DNA from: an uncultured bacterium
GTDB taxonomy: Bacteria > Acidobacteriota > Thermoanaerobaculia > Thermoanaerobaculales > Thermoanaerobaculaceae
Direction: 5' to 3'
DNA: 64,000 nucleotides
NCBI GenBank assembly: GCA_937924755.1
Contig: CALEVZ010000014.1
Span: forward strand, 62,001 to 126,000
The position numbers were made by a program, and so were the translations under genes. The stretch's first letter is position 1. Every line of letters begins with the position of its first letter. This document shows, piece after piece, positions 10,823 to 22,022 of the stretch. Below the pieces are notes generated by a model. That model had not been told where the DNA came from and searched no databases. It saw nothing but the letters and a program-made list of their open reading frames with translations.

Positions 10823-11179
10823 TCACTGTCCCTTCATGGCCGGGGCGTAGTCGGGGATCATCTCCGGCCGGTACGCCGCGGTGTCCATGAGCGCGAAGAA
10901 GATGAATAGGGCGACGAACGCCAGCGCGCCGATGAAAACGATGGCGTTGAACGGTCGGTCGTAGCGCATGTGCATGAAGTACAACAACACCAGGGCGGCC
11001 TTCACGGTGGCAATGCCCAGGGCCAACACCAGGTTCAACCTTCCCAGGTCGACCCAGGTGGCGGCCACGGTGATCACTGTGAGCGCCATGAGCGCGGCCC
11101 AGACCGCCAGCAGGACGGGAGCCGGGACCACGTGCGCGTGGGCGGCAGGGCTGGAATGGGCGGGGGTGTGACCGGGCAT
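10823..11179 (-). CDS. Cytochrome c oxidase subunit IV family protein (prokaryotic type)
   Basis: 118 aa, three predicted TM helices, VKAALVLLYFMHMRYDRPFNAI motif, operon context. Confidence 0.85.
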   Translation of the reverse strand: MPGHTPAHSSPAAHAHVVPAPVLLAVWAALMALTVITVAATWVDLGRLNLVLALGIATVKAALVLLYFMHMRYDRPFNAIVFIGALAFVALFIFFALMDTAAYRPEMIPDYAPAMKGQ

Positions 11180-11192
11180 GACTCCCCTCCTC

Positions 11193-11984
11193 CTAATGGA
11201 TCAGGTACAGCAGCGGGAAAAGGTAGATCCAAATGAGGTCCACCAGGTGCCAGTAGAGTCCAGCCAGATCCACCGGGGTGAAGTAGCGGGGGCCGAACTC
11301 GCCCCGGGCGGCCCGACGCAGGATCCACAGCAGGGTGATCATCCCGGCGATCACGTGAATGGCGTGCAAGCCGGTCATGCTGAAGTAGATGCCGAAGAAG
11401 ATCTGGACGTTGCGCGGAACTTTGTGGGCTTTTTCCTGGCTCGCAGTGGAGGGAGAGGCCAGGCCGGCGGGCCCCCGCGCGGCCGGCGCGATTACCGATG
11501 AATCCCCGGCGGCGGCGACCGGAGCGGGATCGGGGTCCGCCGGTGCGGCTGCCGCCGGCGGCGCCGCCGCCTGGTGGGTGAAGCGCTTGCCCGGTAGCAG
11601 CCCCTCCTTCCACTTGTGCTCGTACTCCACGTACTTGATCCCGAGGAAAACGAACCCCAGGGCTATCGTCGCAGCCAGCAGGCGCACCAGGGCGCGCTGG
11701 TGCCCCAGCTGGGCGGCGCGCACCGCCCAGGCCATGGTGAGCGAGGACACGATGAGCACCGCCGTGTTGATACCGCCCAGCACCTTGTCCAGGAACTGGT
11801 GGGCGTAGATGAAGATCTCCGGGTGGTTGGCGCGGTATACGGCGTAGGCGCAAAACAGCCCGCCGAAGAGCAGGATCTCGGTGGCGAGAAAGATCCACAT
11901 CCCCAGCTTGCCCGCTTCGAACTGGGTGCCGGCGTCGGGGAAATGGTGGGCCAGGTGGGGATCGTGGGGGGTCGTTTGGCTCAT
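11193..11984 (-). CDS. ctaE: Cytochrome c oxidase subunit III, with Ala/Pro-rich internal insertion
   Basis: [24 protein letters not shown]...[11 protein letters not shown]...[21 protein letters not shown]. Confidence 0.93.
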   Translation of the reverse strand: MSQTTPHDPHLAHHFPDAGTQFEAGKLGMWIFLATEILLFGGLFCAYAVYRANHPEIFIYAHQFLDKVLGGINTAVLIVSSLTMAWAVRAAQLGHQRALVRLLAATIALGFVFLGIKYVEYEHKWKEGLLPGKRFTHQAAAPPAAAAPADPDPAPVAAAGDSSVIAPAARGPAGLASPSTASQEKAHKVPRNVQIFFGIYFSMTGLHAIHVIAGMITLLWILRRAARGEFGPRYFTPVDLAGLYWHLVDLIWIYLFPLLYLIH

Positions 11985-12008
11985 GGTCTCGTTCCCTCGG
12001 TCTGCGCC

Positions 12009-13700
12009 TCACGCCGACGCCGGCTGCTCCTGCCGTCGGTAGCCGCCAAGCGCTTCATCCCACCGCCAACGCTCCACGTCGTAGGGGTCGTCCACCACCG
12101 GCTCCCGGGAGAAGTTGTCGTGGGGGGGCGGCGAGGAGGTTTGCCACTCCAGGGTCGCCCCGCCCCAGGGGTTGGCCGGCGCCGGCTGTCCCTTCACCAA
12201 GGAATGGATCAGGTACACCAAAACGATCAGGAAGCCTAACCCCAACAGATAGGAGCCCACCGTCGAAATAACGTGGTAGGGGGTGAATTCGGGCAGGTAG
12301 TTGTAGTAGCGCCGCGGCATCCCCTGGCTGCCCATGACGAACTGGGCGAAGAAGGTGACGTTGAAGCCTACGAAGATGAGCAGGGCGGCGATGCGGCCCC
12401 ACCGCTCGCTGTACATGCGGCCGGACATTTTCGGCCACCAGTAGTGGAGGCCGCCCAGAAAGCCCATCACCGTGCCGCCGAACATCACGTAGTGGAAGTG
12501 CGCCACCACGAAGTAGGTGTCGTGCAGGTGGACGTCTGTGGCCAGGGCGCCGAGAAACAGGCCGGTCAAGCCCCCGATGCCGAACAGAAAAAGGAACGAC
12601 AGGGCGTACAGCATGGGGGTTGCGAGCCACACCGACCCCTTATACATCGTCGCCGTCCAATTGAAGACCTTGATGGCGGACGGGATGGCCACCAGGAAGG
12701 TGAGGAAGGAGAAGATCATCCCGGCCAGATTGGACTGCCCCGACACGAACATGTGGTGTCCCCACACCAAAAACGAGATCACCGCGATGGCGATGGAAGA
12801 CCCGGCAATAGCGGCGTAGCCGAAGATGCGCTTGCGCGAAAAGGTGGCCATCAGCTCGGAGATCACCCCCATGGCGGGAAGTATCATGATGTACACCGCG
12901 GGGTGGGAGTAGAACCAGAAAAAGTGCTGGAACAACACCGGGTCGCCCCCCAGGGCGGGGTCGAAGATTCCCACCCCAAGTAGCCGTTCGGCAATGATCA
13001 ACAACAGCGTGATCCCCAGCACCGGAGTCGCGAGGATTTGAATTATGGCCGTCCCATAAAGGCCCCACAGGAACAGCGGCATCCTGAACCAGGTCATCCC
13101 TGGCGGGCGCATCTTGTGAATGGTCACCACGAAATTGAGCCCCGTGAAGATCGACGAGAAGCCCAGGATGAAGGCGCCGAAAACCATGGAGATGACGCTC
13201 GTCGAGGTGGTGGTGGAGTAGGGGGTGTAGAAGGTCCAGCCGGTGTCCACGGCGCCGGTGATGATGGACACCAGGGCGAACAGTGCCCCCGTCACCCACA
13301 GGTAGTAGCTGGCCAGGTTCAGCCGCGGGAAGGCCACGTCCTTGGCGCCCAGCATCAGCGGTAACACGAAGTTGCCCAGCGCCGCCGGGATCCCGGGGAT
13401 AATGAACAGGAAAATCATCACCGCCCCATGGAGGGTGAACATCTGGTTGTAGGTGTCTGGCTTCATGATGGTCTGCTGGGGGGTCAGCAGCTCGGTGCGC
13501 AACAGCAGGGCGAACACCCCGCCCAGCAGGAAGGCGGCCAGGATCGACACCAGGTACATGATGCCGATGCGCTTGTGGTCCAGGGTCGTCAACCAGGACC
13601 ACAAGCCGCGGCCGTGGTTCAAGTAGTTCTCCCCGCCGAGGGCGTTTTCCATGGGGACGGACACCGCCCCGGCAGGCTGGGTCGCATGCTGCGCAGTCAC
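12009..13700 (-). CDS. ctaD: Cytochrome c oxidase subunit I
   Basis: [14 protein letters not shown]...[17 protein letters not shown]...[16 protein letters not shown] start at 13700 overlaps the ctaC stop (GTGA). Confidence 0.97.
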   Translation of the reverse strand: MTAQHATQPAGAVSVPMENALGGENYLNHGRGLWSWLTTLDHKRIGIMYLVSILAAFLLGGVFALLLRTELLTPQQTIMKPDTYNQMFTLHGAVMIFLFIIPGIPAALGNFVLPLMLGAKDVAFPRLNLASYYLWVTGALFALVSIITGAVDTGWTFYTPYSTTTSTSVISMVFGAFILGFSSIFTGLNFVVTIHKMRPPGMTWFRMPLFLWGLYGTAIIQILATPVLGITLLLIIAERLLGVGIFDPALGGDPVLFQHFFWFYSHPAVYIMILPAMGVISELMATFSRKRIFGYAAIAGSSIAIAVISFLVWGHHMFVSGQSNLAGMIFSFLTFLVAIPSAIKVFNWTATMYKGSVWLATPMLYALSFLFLFGIGGLTGLFLGALATDVHLHDTYFVVAHFHYVMFGGTVMGFLGGLHYWWPKMSGRMYSERWGRIAALLIFVGFNVTFFAQFVMGSQGMPRRYYNYLPEFTPYHVISTVGSYLLGLGFLIVLVYLIHSLVKGQPAPANPWGGATLEWQTSSPPPHDNFSREPVVDDPYDVERWRWDEALGGYRRQEQPASA

Positions 13701-14677
13701 TGTTCCTCCCCCTTTTCGCCCGCGAGACTCTTCATGAAGGCGATCAAGGCCGTGATCTCCTCGTCTTTCAGTCGCCCCTTGTAGGTCGGCATCACCGGCT
13801 CGAAGCCGGCCACGATCTGGGCCTGCGGCTCCAGGATCGACTCGCGAATGTAGTTCTCGTCGGCGACGAGCCTGGTACCGCTGCGCATGACGCGCTGGCT
13901 GCCCACCAGCCCCCGGAAGGTGGGGCCGATTGCCGCCGCCCCGTCCATGGAGTGGCACTGAATGCAGCCACGGCTGCGGTATAGCCGCTCGCCCGCCTCC
14001 GCCGGAGGCAAGGTGTTGAGCAGGTTGGAGGCGTCCTCCAACCACTTTTCAAACCCCCCCGGCGGATGCACCACCACCTTGGAAAGCATGTCCGAGTGTC
14101 CCGTGCCGCAGTACTCGGTGCAGTACACCTGGTACTCCCCGGGCTCCAGCGCCTCGAACCACAGCGTCGAATACCGTCCGGGGACGACATCGCGCTTGAC
14201 CCGGAACGCGGGCACGAAATAGCTGTGGATCACGTCCTCGGAGGTCATCACCAGCTTCACCGGCCGGTCGCCGGGCACGTGCAGCACGTCGTCCACGTGA
14301 CCGTTGGGATAGGTATAGAGCCAGCTCCACTTCTGCGCCGTCACCTGCACCTCGTAGGCGTTGGCCGGGGGCGTCGCCAGATCCATGAACACCTTGAACC
14401 CCCAGGCGAAAATGCCAATGACGATGGCCAGGGGAATCACCGACCAGGTGATTTCCAGTGGGGTGTTGTGCGCCGGCGACGGTTGTGGCCCTTGCCCGGC
14501 CCGCCGCCGATAGCGCACCACGAAGAAGATCATCAGGCCAACGATGAGCGCGAAAAAGACCACCGAAATCGCAAGAATGAAGTAAAACAGCGCGTCCACC
14601 GGAGCCGCCCCGGTGGAGGCGGCGCGGGGGAGCCAGAAGCCGCCCCCTCCCCCTCCCTGGATCCCCAGAAAGCCCAT
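13697..14677 (-). CDS. ctaC: Cytochrome c oxidase subunit II with C-terminal haem-c domain
   Basis: CuA motif [13 protein letters not shown] and haem motif [13 protein letters not shown]. Confidence 0.95.
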   Translation of the reverse strand: MGFLGIQGGGGGGFWLPRAASTGAAPVDALFYFILAISVVFFALIVGLMIFFVVRYRRRAGQGPQPSPAHNTPLEITWSVIPLAIVIGIFAWGFKVFMDLATPPANAYEVQVTAQKWSWLYTYPNGHVDDVLHVPGDRPVKLVMTSEDVIHSYFVPAFRVKRDVVPGRYSTLWFEALEPGEYQVYCTEYCGTGHSDMLSKVVVHPPGGFEKWLEDASNLLNTLPPAEAGERLYRSRGCIQCHSMDGAAAIGPTFRGLVGSQRVMRSGTRLVADENYIRESILEPQAQIVAGFEPVMPTYKGRLKDEEITALIAFMKSLAGEKGEEQ

Positions 14678-14679
14678 GC

Positions 14680-15579
14680 TCACGCTCCCCCTTCCGCACC
14701 GGCAGCGGCGCGGCGGCCACCCCGAACCAGCCAGACCCGACCTAGCCACACCCCGACCACAGCCAAGGTGGCAAGACCACCCAGTTTCATGATGTTACGC
14801 GCCGCCACCACGAAGCGCCCCGAGTTGGCGTCGTAATGAAAGCAGTACAGCAGGAAACGTTCCGTCAACGAGCTCACCGTGCCCACCCCGGCCTCGGCCA
14901 GCGCCAGGCGTACGGTGCGCGGCTCGTAAAGCACCCCGTAGAGATACCGGCTCACCTTCCCCTCGGGGGTGAGGACCATTACGGCCGCGGCGTGGGCGTA
15001 CTCCTTGCGTTCCTCCACCCAGCGGAATCCGAACCCGACCGCGTCGGCCAGGGCTTTGATGGAGTTTTCGTCGCCGGTGAGGAAATGCCACCCGGCGGCC
15101 CCCTCGGGCCTCCCGTACTCCCGCAGCATCGCCTGCTTCTTCAGCCTCGCCAGCGTCGCCGTCTCGAGCGGGTCAATGCTCACCGTGACGATCTCGAAAT
15201 CCCTGCCGGGCAGGAGTTTGATCTCCTTGAGAGCGTCGACGACGCCGTTGAGCACCAGTCCGCACAACATGGGACAGCGGTAGTAGACGAGGGTGAGCAG
15301 CACCGGTCGTTCCCCCCGGATCAGGTCGCCAAGCCGGACCCGGCGCCCATCCTCGGCGGTGAAGGTGAGCTCCAGCGGCACCTGAGCTCCCAGTCGCTCC
15401 TCGATCCCCACGCCCTCCAGCTGCTGCGGTAAGGGCTCGGTACGTTGAGCGACGGCCGGCATGGCCAGCACGGCTGCAGCGCTCGCCACCAATGCGCAAG
15501 ACCAACGTCCCCACACGCGCCGCGGGTCTGGTGACGGGGCCTGCGCTGTCCGGAAGGGGCAACTGAGATTCACCCGCAT
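14680..15579 (-). CDS. SCO1/SenC family copper chaperone-like protein
   Basis: VLLTLVYYRCPMLCGLVLNG (CxxxC), thioredoxin-like fold, next to cta genes. Confidence 0.9.
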   Translation of the reverse strand: MRVNLSCPFRTAQAPSPDPRRVWGRWSCALVASAAAVLAMPAVAQRTEPLPQQLEGVGIEERLGAQVPLELTFTAEDGRRVRLGDLIRGERPVLLTLVYYRCPMLCGLVLNGVVDALKEIKLLPGRDFEIVTVSIDPLETATLARLKKQAMLREYGRPEGAAGWHFLTGDENSIKALADAVGFGFRWVEERKEYAHAAAVMVLTPEGKVSRYLYGVLYEPRTVRLALAEAGVGTVSSLTERFLLYCFHYDANSGRFVVAARNIMKLGGLATLAVVGVWLGRVWLVRGGRRAAAGAEGGA

Positions 15580-15873
15580 CGTTCCCGCTGAGCCTCAACC
15601 GCGAAGGTCGTAGGTCTATTTCACTCCCCCATCCGGCCGCCCTGGGAGGACAACCTGCGCCGCCCTCGCTGGCGGGGAAGCGCTGCAGGGGCACAGGCGA
15701 TAAGCTCACCCGAGGCTCCCCTCAAGGTGAATACTGCATTTGATTTCTATGACGACGCCGGATCAAAGAGCCCAGCGGTGCGAGCCGTCCGAGTAAAAAG
15801 CACCCCTGCCCTCATCGGCGACCCCTGCCTACCCCGGCAGCCCCGCCCGTGTTTTCCGGGGTAAAGTGCGCTC

Positions 15874-17574
15874 GTGAGCAGCCACCTTGAGGAGACAGCC
15901 AGCCCGGCCGCGACAGCACCGCTGGACCGGCGTCGTTACCGCCGTGTGCGCCGCTTCTTCCTGCGCGCCCTCCTCCACGCTCTGTGGTGGGACTGGGTGC
16001 TCAACCGCGCCGGGCTGCGCCGTTTTCGCACTCCACCGCTGGAGCGCTGGCGGAGGATCGCCGGGCAGTACCGGCAGCTCGCCGAGGAGCTGGGCGGGGT
16101 GCTGATCAAGCTTGGGCAGTTCCTCTCCGCCCGCGTTGACGTCCTGCCCTTTCCCATCACCCGGGAACTGGCAACACTCCAAGACGAGGTGCCCGCCGCA
16201 GAGTTCGGGGAAATCCAGAGAGTCCTCGAGGCGGGGCTGCGAGCGCAGTTGGAGGAACTCTTCGCCTGGATCGACGTGCACCCGCTGGGGGCGGCCTCGC
16301 TGGCCCAGGTGCACGCCGCTCGCCTCCCCACCGGCGAAGAGGTGGCGGTCAAGGTCCAGCGGCCTGGCATCGAGCGGCTGGTCGAGACCGATCTTGCCGC
16401 CATCTCTCGCTCGCTGCGCTGGCTCCGGCACGCCCCGGCGATCCGCCGGCGGGTGGATGTCGTGTGGTTGCTGCGGGAGTTCACCACGGTGACACGCCGA
16501 GAACTGGATTTCGAGCAGGAGGCCGGGAACGCCGAGCGTTTCGCCCGGGACTTCGCCGACGACCCGGGAGTCCACGTCCCCCGGGTGTACCACTCCCACT
16601 CTTGCCGAACCGTGCTCACGCTGGAAAACGTGGCGGCCATCAAGGTTTCCGACCTCCAGGCGCTGGACGCCGCCGGCATCTGCCGCGCGGAGGTGGCCAA
16701 GAAGCTGTACGGCGTGTACATGCGCCAGTTCTTCCTGACCCATTTCGTGCACGCCGATCCCCATCCCGGCAACGTCTTCGTGCGCCCCCTCGTCCCCCCC
16801 GCCCGCGCCGGGGCAGGAGCGGGCCACACCCCCTTCGAGCTGGCGTTCGTGGATTTCGGCATGATGACGACCATCCCCGAGCGCCTCCGCCAGGGCCTCC
16901 GGGAGTTTGCCATCGGCCTGGGCACCCGCGACGCCCGTCGCATCGTGGATGCCTACGTGACCGCCGGCACCCTGCTGCCCGAGGCCGACCTGGAGCGCCT
17001 GGTGAAGGCTCACGAGGCCATCCTGGAGCGCTTCTGGGGGGTGCGGATCTCCCAGCTCAAAGAGGTGGCCCTCGCCGAGGCTCGCCACCTCGCCCGCGAG
17101 TACCGCGATCTCCTCTTCGAGGCCCCCATCCAGGTGCAGGCCGACATGCTGTTTGCCCTGCGGGCAGTGGGAATTCTCGCCGGGCTGTGCACCACCCTCG
17201 ACCCCGACTTCGACCCCTGGAGCGAGACCCTCCCCTTCGCCGAGCGCCTGCTGCGGGACGATTCGCGTGGCGGTGTCATCGAAGAGCTGGGGGAGGTGGC
17301 CCGGGCGCTCCTGCGCGCCCCGGCCAAACTGGACCGCCTCCTCGCCCACATGGAGCGCGGCGGCATGGCGGTGAGGTCCTCCTTCAGCCCCGAGGCGCGG
17401 GAGCGCTTGCAACGCCTGGAGCGGGCGCTGGACCGACTGGCCTGGTTTGTGGCAGCGTCCGGGCTGCTGGTGGCCGGGGCGGTGTTCCGCGATCAGGGAG
17501 GCGACGGGCGCCTCGCCACCGCACTCCTTGTGGCAGCGGGAGCCAGCCTTCTCCTCGGCCTGTGGCGTCGTTGA
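15874..17574 (+). CDS. UbiB/ABC1 atypical kinase family protein
   Basis: AEELGGVLIKLGQFLSARVDVLP (KxGQ), GAASLAQVHAARL, HFVHADPHPGNVFV, FVDFGMM. Confidence 0.92.
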   Translation: MSSHLEETASPAATAPLDRRRYRRVRRFFLRALLHALWWDWVLNRAGLRRFRTPPLERWRRIAGQYRQLAEELGGVLIKLGQFLSARVDVLPFPITRELATLQDEVPAAEFGEIQRVLEAGLRAQLEELFAWIDVHPLGAASLAQVHAARLPTGEEVAVKVQRPGIERLVETDLAAISRSLRWLRHAPAIRRRVDVVWLLREFTTVTRRELDFEQEAGNAERFARDFADDPGVHVPRVYHSHSCRTVLTLENVAAIKVSDLQALDAAGICRAEVAKKLYGVYMRQFFLTHFVHADPHPGNVFVRPLVPPARAGAGAGHTPFELAFVDFGMMTTIPERLRQGLREFAIGLGTRDARRIVDAYVTAGTLLPEADLERLVKAHEAILERFWGVRISQLKEVALAEARHLAREYRDLLFEAPIQVQADMLFALRAVGILAGLCTTLDPDFDPWSETLPFAERLLRDDSRGGVIEELGEVARALLRAPAKLDRLLAHMERGGMAVRSSFSPEARERLQRLERALDRLAWFVAASGLLVAGAVFRDQGGDGRLATALLVAAGASLLLGLWRR

Positions 17575-17643
17575 TGGCCGGCAAGCCCGCCACAACTCTC
17601 ACACCGGCGGTCCTAAAGCAGGGAATTCTTGGCCTCCCCCGCC

Positions 17644-18813
17644 TCAGCGTCGGCGACTCATCAGCTCCTCCCACTGGCGCTGAAGCCGCTTCTTCTCCTC
17701 CTCCAGGTACTGTTCGAAGTCATCCACGGCGCCGTTGCGGATCCAGTAGGTCCGCGGGAAGTGCTTGATGCTGCCGAAATCGTCGAAGGCCAGGCTGCCC
17801 GTGACCCCGGAGATTTCACCCAGGCCCTTAAGGCGTAGCTGCAGATCTCTTCCGGTGCGGGTATTGAGGGCACTGTACGCCAGGCCAATCGCCAGGGCGG
17901 CGTCATAGCCCTGCGCGGCAAAGATATCCGGATGCACCCCGTAACGGCTCTGGAAGGAGGTCAGGAATTCCTTGACGATCTCTTCCTTGGGCTGGATCCA
18001 GTTCACCGCCACCATGGGGAAAAAGACGCCCTCCAGCGCTGCCCCCCCTTGCCGAATGATTTCCCTCGCCGCCAACCCCGAGGTGGCCACAATCAACCCG
18101 TTGTACTGAATGGCCCGCAAGGCTAAGACGGCCGCCAGCAGGTTACCGCCGGAGGCGCACACAAAGATCGCCGGGGGTTGGCACGAGGTGATGCGGTCGT
18201 GCAATTTCTTCTCCCAATCCACATCGGTCATCTGGATGGGCGCGGTGCCGCACACTTCGACGTTGCGCTTGCGCATTTCCCCCAAAACAACGGGCAGCAA
18301 TCCGCTGGCGTAGGGGCCCGGCTCCTGGATGATCAGCACCGCCCGGGTTTCCGGGGAGCGGGTGAGGATCTTGACGATCTGAGGGCCCTCTAGGTCGTCC
18401 GAGGGGCAGGTGCGGAAGAAGAACAGGCTGTTGCGCGCCAGCTCAGGGGCGGAAGCCGATGGAGACATCAGAATGCGTTCGGCCCGATCGGCTACCGCTA
18501 CCATGGCGAGCGCCTCGGCGGTAGTGACCCCGCCAATGACCGCCAATGCTCCCTGGTCGAAGAACTCCTTGGCGAAGGCCGCGGCGACGTCGGGTTGCGA
18601 GCGGCTGTCGCGGTACTCGACGATCAATCCGGTCGGAAAACGGCGGTCCGCTTTGCCGTGCTCAAAGGCGAGCTCGATGCCCTGCTTGATCGAGGCACCG
18701 TACACCGCCGCGTCGCCGGTTTCGGGCAATACGACCCCGACTCGCAGCTCGCCGCTACACCCCGAGAGCACTGCCGCGGCAACCAGCAGGACACCCGCGT
18801 GCCATGTTTTCAT
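17644..18813 (-). CDS. LIV-type (type I) substrate-binding lipoprotein
   Basis: Lipobox LLVAAAVLSGCSG; RVGVVLPETGDAAVYGASIKQGIELAFE; AVIGGVTTAEA; ATG at 18813. Confidence 0.9.
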   Translation of the reverse strand: MKTWHAGVLLVAAAVLSGCSGELRVGVVLPETGDAAVYGASIKQGIELAFEHGKADRRFPTGLIVEYRDSRSQPDVAAAFAKEFFDQGALAVIGGVTTAEALAMVAVADRAERILMSPSASAPELARNSLFFFRTCPSDDLEGPQIVKILTRSPETRAVLIIQEPGPYASGLLPVVLGEMRKRNVEVCGTAPIQMTDVDWEKKLHDRITSCQPPAIFVCASGGNLLAAVLALRAIQYNGLIVATSGLAAREIIRQGGAALEGVFFPMVAVNWIQPKEEIVKEFLTSFQSRYGVHPDIFAAQGYDAALAIGLAYSALNTRTGRDLQLRLKGLGEISGVTGSLAFDDFGSIKHFPRTYWIRNGAVDDFEQYLEEEKKRLQRQWEELMSRRR

Positions 18814-18929
18814 CGCCGACCTCCCTTGCTGCCGTCGCGTCCGCACTCCCTCGCCGCTACCCGCCTTTTTTATGTTACACCTTTCACGACAGCCGCGCGG
18901 CCAGGGTGTCAGGTGGCGGCAGGCATTGG

Positions 18930-20099
18930 CTACAACTCCCGCAGGGCCGCAGCCACGGGAAGGCGCGCCGCGCGCAGCGCCGGCGGCAACCCACCGATCA
19001 CCCCCATCAGCAGAGAGAACCCCACTCCCGTCAGCAGCAGCGAGGGTGTCACCCGGAAGGCGAAGGACAGGTGCGAGAACGTCTGCCAGTTGATGGTGCC
19101 GGTGGTGAGACCGTTGAGCGGCAGCACCAGGACGCAGCCGAGCAGGCCGCCCGCCAGGGCGATCAGCAGCGACTCGACGAGGAACGAGACGACCACCGCG
19201 GCGCCGGCGAACCCCAAGGCTCGCATGGTGGCGATTTCCCGTCCCCGCTGGGCGACCGCCGAGTACATGGTGTTGAGGGCCGCGAACACCGCCCCGATGC
19301 CCATGACCAGCGCGATGAACGTCCCCAGCACGGTGATCAGCCGGGTGAGCTGGCGGGACTGCTTCTCGTAGTACTCCACCTCGCGGTCCACCTGCACGGT
19401 CAGGCGCGGGTCGGCGGTGACCGCATCCTTGAACTGCGACAGGGCGTCGGCGCTCGTCAGGCGCACGGTCATGGACTGGAAGATGTTTTGCGGGCGCTGG
19501 AACACCTGGTTCAAGACATTCGCGTCGCACCACAGCTCGGAGTCGAAGGCGCTGCCGCTGGCGTCGAACACCCCCACCACGGTCCAGTCCCCGCCGCCGA
19601 AACGAACCCGGCTCCCCAGACCCAGGCCGGCGTAGGCGCGCGACGCGTTGCGGCCCACCACCAGCTCCGCGAGCCCCGGCTCGAAGGCCCGGCCGGCGAC
19701 GATCCGCACCGCCGGCCGCACCGCAAAAGCGCGCGGCGAGGTACCGCGCACCTGCACGTTGGCGTCCGTGCCCGTCGCCGCCAGGGGAAAGGCCGCCACC
19801 ACCACCGCCTCGGCGCTGGCGAGCGGGCCGCGCTCGTCCCGCCTCACCCCGGGGGCGTTTTCGATCACCCGCACCTGATCCAGCGTGATCAACGACTCCA
19901 TCTCCGAGGAGGCGCCGGCGCGCCGCACGATGGCGTTCTCCGCCGCCCCCGAAGCCACCAGCGTCGCCCGAAAACCACTCGCCAGCGCCAACATCGCCAC
20001 GAACACCGCCACCGTGCCGGCGATGCCGACCACCGCCACGATGGCGGAAACCCAGCGCTGGCGCACGCTGCGGACGTTGTAGATCAAAGGTATGGCCAC
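18930..20099 (-). CDS. ABC transporter permease, FtsX/MacB family
   Basis: Four-TM layout; C-terminal GREIATMRALGFAGAAVVVSFLVESLLIALAGGLLG. Confidence 0.9.
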   Translation of the reverse strand: MAIPLIYNVRSVRQRWVSAIVAVVGIAGTVAVFVAMLALASGFRATLVASGAAENAIVRRAGASSEMESLITLDQVRVIENAPGVRRDERGPLASAEAVVVAAFPLAATGTDANVQVRGTSPRAFAVRPAVRIVAGRAFEPGLAELVVGRNASRAYAGLGLGSRVRFGGGDWTVVGVFDASGSAFDSELWCDANVLNQVFQRPQNIFQSMTVRLTSADALSQFKDAVTADPRLTVQVDREVEYYEKQSRQLTRLITVLGTFIALVMGIGAVFAALNTMYSAVAQRGREIATMRALGFAGAAVVVSFLVESLLIALAGGLLGCVLVLPLNGLTTGTINWQTFSHLSFAFRVTPSLLLTGVGFSLLMGVIGGLPPALRAARLPVAAALREL

Positions 20100-20102
20100 G
20101 GC

Positions 20103-21242
20103 TCAGACCCTCCGCAGCGCGTCGACCACCCGCAGGCGCATGGCCGACACCGCCGGAAGCAGCCCTGCCGCCAGACCGACCAGCAGCGCCAGGAAAAGCC
20201 CCACCACCAGATCCCAGGTGGGCAGAAAGACGGTGAAACCCGGCAGCGCCTGCGTCAAAGCCGGGGTGACCAGCTTGGCCGCGGTGATTCCCGCCAACCC
20301 CCCGACACCCGCCACCAGCACCGATTCGCTCAGCACCAGCAGCAGGGCGAAGCGATCGGAAAACCCCAAGGTCTTGAGCACCGCCAGCTCGGTGGTCCGC
20401 TCCCGCACCGACAGTGCCTGCGTGTTGCCGGTCACCAGCAGCAACGTGAAGAACACCACCCCGCCGATGATCAGGATCAGCGCCTCGATATTGCCCATCT
20501 GCTTGGCGAAGGAAGCGGCGAAGGCGCGCTCGGGTTCGGTCTTGGTCTCGAAGGGGGAGTTGGCGAAGCGCTCGTCGATGGCGCGCGACACCGCCGCTGC
20601 GTCGACCCCGTCGCCCACCCGCACGATGTACCACCCCACCAGCCCCTTGATCCACTCCGGACCGCGCTCTTCCAGGTAGTCGCGCCGGAACCAGAACTGC
20701 CCCTCGTCGTCCCCCGGCCGGCTGCCGCGGTAGATGGCGCGAACGTTGAACTCCCAAATCCCGGGAAAGATGGTGCCGCGAATCGGGATGCGATCCCCGA
20801 GCTTCCACCCGTAGCGCTGGGCCAGCGCGGCCCCCACCACGCATCCCTGGCGGTCGCCGGCAAAGGCCTGCCACTGCTCGTCGGGGATCACGAACTCGGA
20901 GAACATTCCGCGGTAGCTTTCGTGGTCGACGGCGTACTGCGGGAAGAAGTTGCGTTCGTCCTGGTAGACGCCGCCGAACCAGTTGGCGGAGGTCACCGCC
21001 TGCACGCCGGCCAGCTGCAGCAGCCGTTCGCGGTAGGAGACCGGCAGCGGCTGGATGATCGACACCCGGTTGATGACCACCAGGCGATCCGCCCCGGCCA
21101 CCTCGACTCCCTGGTAAAACGCGAAGTGGATCGCCGCCAGCAGACCGAACAGGAACAGCGCGACGGCGAACGAGCCGACGGTCAGGAGGGTGCGCGTCTT
21201 CTTGCGGCGCACATTGGCCAGCACCAGACCCAGGTACTTCAC
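20103..21242 (-). CDS. ABC transporter permease, FtsX/MacB family
   Basis: RERTTELAVLKTLGFSDRFALLLVLSESVLVAGVGGLAG. Confidence 0.9.
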   Translation of the reverse strand: MKYLGLVLANVRRKKTRTLLTVGSFAVALFLFGLLAAIHFAFYQGVEVAGADRLVVINRVSIIQPLPVSYRERLLQLAGVQAVTSANWFGGVYQDERNFFPQYAVDHESYRGMFSEFVIPDEQWQAFAGDRQGCVVGAALAQRYGWKLGDRIPIRGTIFPGIWEFNVRAIYRGSRPGDDEGQFWFRRDYLEERGPEWIKGLVGWYIVRVGDGVDAAAVSRAIDERFANSPFETKTEPERAFAASFAKQMGNIEALILIIGGVVFFTLLLVTGNTQALSVRERTTELAVLKTLGFSDRFALLLVLSESVLVAGVGGLAGITAAKLVTPALTQALPGFTVFLPTWDLVVGLFLALLVGLAAGLLPAVSAMRLRVVDALRRV

Positions 21243-22000
21243 GCCCGCGCCGCCTCCCCGGCGGCCTCCACCAACACCCCCTTGTCCAGGTGCAGGACAC
21301 AGTCGGCGCGCTCGGCGGCGCGCGGGTCGTGGGTGACCATGAGGATGGTCTTGCCGTACTCCCTGGCCAGCGCCGTGAGCAGATCCAGGATTTCCCCGGC
21401 GCTGGCGCGGTCCAGATCGCCGGTCGGCTCGTCGCAGAGCAGGAACGAGGGATCGGCGACGATGGCGCGGGCGATGGCGACACGCTGCTCCTGCCCGCCC
21501 GACAGCTGGCGCGGGAAGTGGTCCATGCGATCGGCCAGACCCACCAACGCCAGCGCCGTCTCCACCTGCCGGCGGCGCTGGGCGCGGTCGAGCCTGGTCA
21601 GCAGCAGCGGCAGCTCCACGTTGCCGAACGCGGTGAGAACAGGCAACAGATTGTACATTTGAAAGATAAACCCCACGTGCCGGGCCCGCCAGCGGGTCAG
21701 CTTGGCGGCGGACATACGCGTCAGCTCGTCGCCGTCCACGGTGATGCTCCCCGCGGAGGGCACGTCCAGGCCGCCGAGCAGGTTGAGCAGCGTCGTCTTG
21801 CCCGAACCCGAGGGGCCCATGAACGCCACGAACTCCCCCCGGCCCACGTCCAGATTGAGGCCCTGCAGGACGTGGATCTCCTCGCTGCCCCGCTGGTAGC
21901 GCTTGTCCAGGTTGCGCACCCGGATCAGCGTCTCCGCTCCATCCTCGCCGTCCACCCTCACCATGCCGTCCTCCCTGTGACGCCGAACGTCGCCCGGCAC
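21239..22000 (-). CDS. ABC transporter ATP-binding protein (LolD/MacB type)
   Basis: MGPSGSGKTTLLNLLGGLD (Walker A), LSGGQEQRVAIARA signature, LLCDEPTGDLD (Walker B). Confidence 0.95.
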   Translation of the reverse strand: MPGDVRRHREDGMVRVDGEDGAETLIRVRNLDKRYQRGSEEIHVLQGLNLDVGRGEFVAFMGPSGSGKTTLLNLLGGLDVPSAGSITVDGDELTRMSAAKLTRWRARHVGFIFQMYNLLPVLTAFGNVELPLLLTRLDRAQRRRQVETALALVGLADRMDHFPRQLSGGQEQRVAIARAIVADPSFLLCDEPTGDLDRASAGEILDLLTALAREYGKTILMVTHDPRAAERADCVLHLDKGVLVEAAGEAARA

Positions 22001-22022
22001 GGCAGGTGCCGCTCGCGCCCGA

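Noticed and set aside
12009-14045. N-terminal 115-aa extension of CtaD
   Set aside because: Overlaps ctaC out of frame; GTG at 13700 is the natural coupled start
15829-17595. 588-aa minus-strand ORF
   Set aside because: Antisense of the UbiB-family gene
17644-21483. Single 1279-aa ORF
   Set aside because: Only the C-terminal 389 aa (from 18813) is coding; the upstream part is out-of-frame translation of the two permease genes and the end of the ATPase
18804-21662. 952-aa plus-strand ORF
   Set aside because: Antisense to ABC permease genes that have clear motifs on the minus strand
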